The translations under genes were made by a program, and so were the position numbers. A stretch of 23,570 nucleotides of DNA from a virus. Under the pieces are notes generated by a model. It ran no database searches. It was not told the DNA's origin and was given only the letters and a program-made list of their open reading frames with translations. Within the stretch, counting starts at the first letter, position 1; the number at the start of each line of letters is the position of its first letter. The DNA is taken from IMG/VR virus record IMGVR_UViG_3300047558_000174, positions 1 to 23,570 of that record. The stretch is one strand, 5' to 3'. Below are positions 20,136 through 23,570 of the stretch, piece by piece.

Positions 20136-20576
20136 TCACCAGCTAGAGTGGTATTCAAAGTACCAGCCCTTCATGGAGTCTTCCTCCGTGAGTTTAATCA
20201 GCTGGTCACGAGTGTACTCAAGGTCTTGAAAGTAATATTTGTCATACTTAGTATCACCGAAGAAAAAGCCGCTTGCTGTTGGCAACAATTCATCAGCACG
20301 TCCACGATTAGCTAAGACCTCTAGAACGACTTCCAATAGTTGTTTCAATTCATCTTTGCCAAGTTCATAGTAGCCACAGTCATCAACACCATTCTGAACG
20401 TTATCAACGAACCATTTATGAACGGCGTTGGATTTTCGCCAATAAGCCACTTCTGCTTTTACTTCGTTGATTTTGGCACCACTCAACTCAGGAAAGTTTT
20501 CCGTGAGTTTAATAGCTAGGTCTTCCTCAACATTCCACAAATAACGCTTAGCGTTCAGGTACATATCTAAACCCAT
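20136..20576 (-). CDS. MGLDMYL-family protein (146 aa)
   Basis: The start MGLDMYLNAKRYLW is the hallmark of a large family of uncharacterised proteins in phages and bacteria, with EVAYWRKSNAVHKWF and CGYYEL as further typical blocks. GGAGGATAAA precedes ATG 20576; the frame open to 20609 is not needed. The family has sometimes been annotated as a phosphoglycerate-kinase-like protein without support. Function unknown. Confidence 0.8.
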   Translation of the reverse strand: MGLDMYLNAKRYLWNVEEDLAIKLTENFPELSGAKINEVKAEVAYWRKSNAVHKWFVDNVQNGVDDCGYYELGKDELKQLLEVVLEVLANRGRADELLPTASGFFFGDTKYDKYYFQDLEYTRDQLIKLTEEDSMKGWYFEYHSSW

Positions 20577-20605
20577 TTTATCCTCCAGTTGTTGACGTTT
20601 GAATT

Positions 20606-20734
20606 TCACTTGGCAGTTTCGACGGCAATAGCCTTGGTCTTCTCTACGCCATTGTCAAGCATACGGGCGATACCTGAGAAGCCAACAGTAGCGATAATAA
20701 TACCAAACACTGTACCAAAAATAAAAGATTTCAT
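20606..20734 (-). CDS. small membrane protein (42 aa)
   Basis: MKSFIFGTVFGIIIATVGF is a single hydrophobic helix, followed by SGIARMLDNGVEKTKAIAVE, an amphipathic tail. The same type is found in other phage early regions. GTGAGGATAAG precedes ATG. It lies eight bases after the stop of the membrane gene upstream, with which it may act. Function unknown. Confidence 0.75.
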   Translation of the reverse strand: MKSFIFGTVFGIIIATVGFSGIARMLDNGVEKTKAIAVETAK

Positions 20735-20741
20735 CTTATCC

Positions 20742-21005
20742 TCACTTAAAGAAAAAGTTTAACACACCATACACAACATCATGTGATACTGTTTTGAGCC
20801 AGTCATATACTGACGTGCCAATATCGACAACCGTCCTAATGATACTGAGAATCCAGTTACCAAAGTCAATGAATAGCCACCAGGCAGGAGATAAAAAATC
20901 AAATACCATGGCTACGTATTCCCAGTATGTTCCTAGGAGAGCAAAAAATAAAGCATACAGTCCAAGAGCAACTGAGGCATCCCATTCAATTTCCAAATTA
21001 CCCAT
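20742..21005 (-). CDS. membrane protein (87 aa)
   Basis: Starting at ATG 21005 (overlap ATGGGTAA with the upstream stop; GAGG nine bases before), the protein has two or three hydrophobic segments (ALGLYALFFALLGTYW, PAWWLFIDFGNWILSII) and aromatic residues throughout. No family recognised. With the 42-residue membrane peptide it forms a small membrane cassette. Confidence 0.72.
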   Translation of the reverse strand: MGNLEIEWDASVALGLYALFFALLGTYWEYVAMVFDFLSPAWWLFIDFGNWILSIIRTVVDIGTSVYDWLKTVSHDVVYGVLNFFFK

Positions 21006-21471
21006 TGTCTTCATCCTCACATTCTTTTAGACTATCAGAGATACCGTACTCATTGTTGAGGTCACTCGGGATATCAGATTCTACTTCCACGGATGTCATT
21101 GCACTGTAATCATAACAGTCATCCTCACCATTTTCATATTTGCCAACATAACAGGCGCCAGGTTCACAGTAAGTAGCGGAGACTTCAAAGCCCATTTCTT
21201 CTAGTGCTTTATAAAACTCGATAGGAGGACTCCAGGCACTATCAAAATAAAACGTGATGCTGTTTTGATTCTGACTAGTAATCTCAGCGTCAATGTCCCA
21301 CTTGGTACCCCAATTAGCAATGTTCCAATCATACCAGTTATCATTTTCAGTAACTGGGCGTGGCACGATAGTGTTCATAAATTCTTTTTCGCCTGCCGTC
21401 GTTTCGATCCATGTAATTTTGGCAGGGTCTTCGTGCTTGAGTTCAACCGAGTTAGAACACCAATTAGGCAT
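20998..21471 (-). CDS. MPNWC-family (Api92/DUF1281-like) protein
   Basis: The start MPNWCSNSVELKHED is typical of the Api92-like family, as are NTIVPRP, WNIANWGTKWD and FDSAWSPPIEFYKAL. It has 157 residues and an acidic tail. AAGGAGAAGTCAT precedes ATG 21471, so the longer frame to 21498 is rejected. Known members occur in phages and mobile elements without a proven function. Confidence 0.85.
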   Translation of the reverse strand: MPNWCSNSVELKHEDPAKITWIETTAGEKEFMNTIVPRPVTENDNWYDWNIANWGTKWDIDAEITSQNQNSITFYFDSAWSPPIEFYKALEEMGFEVSATYCEPGACYVGKYENGEDDCYDYSAMTSVEVESDIPSDLNNEYGISDSLKECEDEDNG

Positions 21472-21856
21472 ATGACTTCTCCTTAGAAACAGTTTCAATA
21501 TGACGACAAGTACGACGGAACATAAAACCCTTACATGAGCAAGTGAGTTTATTACCCACCGGCGTTACGTAATGAGTCTCACCCGAACTACCTTTTACCT
21601 CTATTGTAGCAGGACTACGATTTTCTGTCAAGTCTTTGGTAGGAGTACCAAAGTATACACTATCTGATTCACCTTTAATATTGACTTTTCGGAACTTACG
21701 ACCCTTGCTTGAATAAGCTATAGGGCGCTTGAACTTACACAGGGCTGTGGTACCATGCTTGATATAGCCGACCATACGAGTACCAGCATCGTCCACATAA
21801 TAGATATGGTTAGCGTAGCCGTCTGGCCACTCGGTGATTTCTTCTAAAAATTTCAT
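21464..21856 (-). CDS. SWIM zinc-finger protein (130 aa)
   Basis: The C-terminus has Cys106-x-Cys108...Cys117-x-His119 (LTCSCKGFMFRRTCRH), the SWIM zinc finger, which binds DNA or protein. The N-terminal half is a beta-rich domain. A strong promoter lies 30 bp upstream, yet no good ribosome site is seen before ATG 21856. A second promoter (21603-21631) sits inside the gene. Confidence 0.8.
   Translation of the reverse strand: MKFLEEITEWPDGYANHIYYVDDAGTRMVGYIKHGTTALCKFKRPIAYSSKGRKFRKVNIKGESDSVYFGTPTKDLTENRSPATIEVKGSSGETHYVTPVGNKLTCSCKGFMFRRTCRHIETVSKEKSYA
21603..21631 (-). promoter_or_regulatory. internal sigma-70 promoter inside the SWIM gene
   Basis: TTGACA, 17 bp, TACAAT with extended -10 TGC, matching the repeated set (AGTCCTGC before the -10). 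It would drive the MPNWC gene and the membrane genes beyond it without the SWIM protein. Confidence 0.78.
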
Positions 21857-21885
21857 ATCTGGTGACTATCAGTTTCAATACAAGT

Positions 21886-21914
21886 ATTGTAGCAGGACTT
21901 CCATTTATTGTCAA
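21886..21914 (-). promoter_or_regulatory. sigma-70 promoter of the repeated set
   Basis: TTGACA, 17 bp, TACAAT, extended -10 TGC. CAATAC-AA-GTATTG at 21876-21889 is a perfect 6-bp-arm palindrome over the -10 end and start site, a possible operator. It drives the SWIM gene. Confidence 0.88.
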
Positions 21915-21916
21915 AT

Positions 21917-22450
21917 TTAGACCACTACTTCTGACCTGGCTGCCTGAGTAGTCTTGAGGCGATAGCGGGCGCCGGTGGGGCTGGAGACGCTAAATCCACG
22001 ACGGCCAAGAGCTTCCAGTACTGTGTACACTGTGCCGCCGTACTTCAACTTAGAACCGACTGCCACGGGCTTTTTGGTAGCTTTGGCCTTGATTTTAGCC
22101 CAACAAGCATCACGCCATTGTTGGGCGTATTGGCTTGTGGTGGGGGTCAGGAGCTTGAGGATTCGCTCGGGGCAGTCAACTTGATACGGACCGCAAGTCT
22201 CGTCCATATCTTTATAACCAAAGTTGTAATGGTCCTTACAGAAGTTAAGCATAAAGATAACAGCAAATACTGTACGTTCACCAGTGTCTTTAGCGACCTT
22301 CTCAACTGCTCCATAGTATGTACGAAAGTTCTTAACGCCACCATCAAGCACACGGTAGTCATGAGTATCGGACGTCCAAGTGAGACAATTCTTCTCGATG
22401 TACTCTTTAGAAGAGGTGTATGAAGGCTTGTGTGTATAAGTCCAACCCAT
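21917..22450 (-). CDS. MGWTY-family protein (DUF6927-like)
   Basis: 177 residues from ATG 22450, with GGAGTCATAAA upstream; the longer frame to 22663 runs inside the hydrolase gene and is rejected. The start MGWTYTHKPS and blocks TVFAVIFMLNFC and PYQVDCPERILKLLTPT match a family of uncharacterised proteins in phages and bacteria. The C-terminus is a basic SH3-like part (GSKLKYGGTVYTVLE). Function unknown. Confidence 0.78.
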   Translation of the reverse strand: MGWTYTHKPSYTSSKEYIEKNCLTWTSDTHDYRVLDGGVKNFRTYYGAVEKVAKDTGERTVFAVIFMLNFCKDHYNFGYKDMDETCGPYQVDCPERILKLLTPTTSQYAQQWRDACWAKIKAKATKKPVAVGSKLKYGGTVYTVLEALGRRGFSVSSPTGARYRLKTTQAARSEVVV

Positions 22451-22481
22451 TTTATGACTCCGTTTAAGTTTCAATAGGATT

Positions 22482-22510
22482 ATTGTAGCAGGATTCCCAT
22501 TTATTGTCAA
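22482..22510 (-). promoter_or_regulatory. sigma-70 promoter of the repeated set
   Basis: TTGACA, 17 bp, TACAAT, extended -10 TGC. The -35 begins one base after the hydrolase stop. CAATA-GGAT-TATTG covers the -10 end. It drives the MGWTY gene. Confidence 0.88.
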
Positions 22511-22511
22511 A

Positions 22512-23303
22512 TTATCGGAGATTCCTCGCAAAGAATTCCTTAGTTCGTGCTTCGGCTTCACGTGTGGCCGCGCCAGCGTACTGTAAGAAGTGACGACCAT
22601 TCCAACGGTCCGGTGCTTGTCTGTCAAAAGCGTGGTAGGCGCCCTCGTAGAAATGGATTTCATAGTTTGGCTGACCTACCCATGGTTTACACATTTCAGA
22701 AGGAGTCCAATCATCTTTAGTGCCAATGTGGATCATTTCGGGTACAACATTAGGACGATTGGCAATACTTCGGATCTGAGTATTACAATATGGATAGTAT
22801 GTGACAACCGCATCAACGCCGGTGTTGATATAGCCCTTAGCTATGAAGTCACCTAGTGTACCGCCATGTGAGAAGCCTATGAAGCCCACCTTTCCGTTAT
22901 GCCATGATTGCTCTCGTACCCACTGTACGGTTGCTTTGATATCTGGGAGGCGGCGGGCTGACGATACTACCCTGGTATTGCCACACACTTCATGTACACC
23001 ACGCGGCGAGAATGAATCTGGCACTACAACGTTATAACCCCAAGAGTTTAGAGCGTGAATCCAAGCCATGTTAGTACGGCGAGAAGTTTCTACACCCGAG
23101 CAACTGTGGCCAAACACAATAGTTGGCGCCGGCTGAGTCCGTGTCCGATACACCTCTATTGGGATATCGACTTCTTCGACCGGACGAGTTTCCTTCTCAG
23201 TAGCATTTATCGATTTTACTGTTACATCAGCATGACGATTGGTGATTGGGCCAGCACACGCCGACAGGGAAAATACCAAACAGAGAATGGAAATAAATCG
23301 CAT
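22512..23303 (-). CDS. lipoprotein alpha/beta hydrolase (dienelactone-hydrolase-like)
   Basis: 263 residues. Residues 1-16 form a lipoprotein signal peptide with lipobox LSAC (Cys16), so the protein should be anchored to a membrane on the periplasmic side. The hydrolase core has nucleophile Ser145 in GFSHGG, Asp197 or Asp198 in GTKDDWTP and His224 in GAYHAFD. This is the dienelactone-hydrolase type that cleaves esters. GAGGAGTAACC precedes ATG and a consensus promoter lies 28 bp upstream. In a phage it may remove ester groups from envelope sugars or lipids (inference); acquisition from the host is likely. Confidence 0.85.
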   Translation of the reverse strand: MRFISILCLVFSLSACAGPITNRHADVTVKSINATEKETRPVEEVDIPIEVYRTRTQPAPTIVFGHSCSGVETSRRTNMAWIHALNSWGYNVVVPDSFSPRGVHEVCGNTRVVSSARRLPDIKATVQWVREQSWHNGKVGFIGFSHGGTLGDFIAKGYINTGVDAVVTYYPYCNTQIRSIANRPNVVPEMIHIGTKDDWTPSEMCKPWVGQPNYEIHFYEGAYHAFDRQAPDRWNGRHFLQYAGAATREAEARTKEFFARNLR

Positions 23304-23330
23304 GGTTACTCCTCGAGTTTCAATACAAAT

Positions 23331-23359
23331 ATTGTAACAGGAGTTGGATTTATTGTCAA
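23331..23359 (-). promoter_or_regulatory. sigma-70 promoter of the repeated set
   Basis: TTGACA, 17 bp, TACAAT, extended -10 TGT. CAATA-CAAA-TATTG at 23321-23334 covers the -10 end. It drives the lipoprotein hydrolase gene. Confidence 0.86.
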
Positions 23360-23362
23360 GTA

Positions 23363-23570
23363 CTACTGGAGTATTAGTTTTATGAGGGCGATTGTGTCTA
23401 CGGTCACAATGAATCCGTAGTTAGCTAAGCCACCGAGACTGCCTCGGGTCCATAGTGCCCATGCGAAGATAGCACTAGAGGTGACTGTTAGAGCGAGATA
23501 CGCTAAGAAGGGCACATGGGGGACCGTAAGCATAAACATTACGTTAGCGCCCACGCTGGTGGCCCATGCT
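23363..23570 (-). CDS. membrane protein, 5' end beyond the window
   Basis: The frame is open to the window edge, so the start is probably outside; GTG 23554 is a weak internal choice. Two or three hydrophobic segments are visible (VPFLAYLALTVTSSAIFAWA, NYGFIVTVDTIALIKLIL). It stops at TAG 23363-23365, right before the next promoter. Suppression would add about 19 residues. Function unknown. Confidence 0.65.
   Translation of the reverse strand, partial: AWATSVGANVMFMLTVPHVPFLAYLALTVTSSAIFAWALWTRGSLGGLANYGFIVTVDTIALIKLILQ

Noticed and set aside
22451-22663. Longer start for the MGWTY protein
   Set aside because: The extension lies over the hydrolase gene and the promoter; MGWTY at 22450 is the family start.
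1-23570. Full reassignment of TAG as a sense codon in this genome
   Set aside because: Four genes end in TAG at places that fit family length, and only one clear in-frame TAG is seen here.

Overview
The window looks like part of a lytic T4-like (myovirus-type) phage genome that infects a Gram-negative bacterium. The grounds are dense overlapping small genes, T4-type late promoters (TATAAATA-like boxes), a DexA-like exonuclease, dCMP deaminase, a MazG-like pyrophosphohydrolase, three free-standing homing endonucleases, and two envelope-directed proteins: an outer-membrane-barrel-like protein ending in Phe and a lipoprotein hydrolase. I infer phage from gene content and layout; no terminase, portal or major capsid gene is in view.

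Positions 1-8230 are read mostly rightward. They hold the 3' end of an unknown gene, a small membrane protein, a GIY-YIG-type homing endonuclease, a probable virion protein with a C-terminal zinc ribbon, and an ahpC/ahpD peroxide-defence pair split by an HNH homing endonuclease. Small membrane proteins and a leftward glutamine-amidotransferase-like protein follow. Next comes a tRNA with anticodon CUA (amber suppressor) and, 300 bp on, a gene with a good ribosome site whose fifth codon is an in-frame TAG. The arm ends with a secreted barrel protein and a bidirectional terminator at 8244-8269.

Positions 8268-14659 are the most unusual part: an unbroken leftward array of 26 overlapping small genes, at least 23 of them paralogues. 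The proteins are 59-144 residues long. Most carry a W-(C/L/I)-x-E-N helix, a hydrophobic strand (F-x-F) and a nearly invariant C-terminal LFLLRW helix. At 11 of the 25 junctions the Arg-Trp codons AGG TGG supply the Shine-Dalgarno sequence of the next gene. At three others the next ATG lies inside the codons before and including Trp (CG-ATG-G or AC-ATG-G). The protein family's signature therefore doubles as a translation-coupling element.

Positions 14643-23570 are a leftward early/middle region: dCMP deaminase, a MazG-like enzyme, a DexA-like exonuclease, a small winged-helix-type protein, a metallophosphoesterase, a zinc-metallopeptidase-like protein, a SWIM zinc-finger protein, an MPNWC-family protein, an MGWTY-family protein and a lipoprotein alpha/beta hydrolase. 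Seven strong sigma-70 promoters of one design (TTGAC[A/T], 17 bp, extended -10 TGn-TAYAAT) lie on the minus strand here. Several share a palindrome at the start-site region that could be an operator. A rightward GIY-YIG homing endonuclease at 18015 breaks the direction. It has the same 5' leader as the HNH gene at 2870, although the catalytic domains differ.

No stretch over 300 bp lacks a gene.
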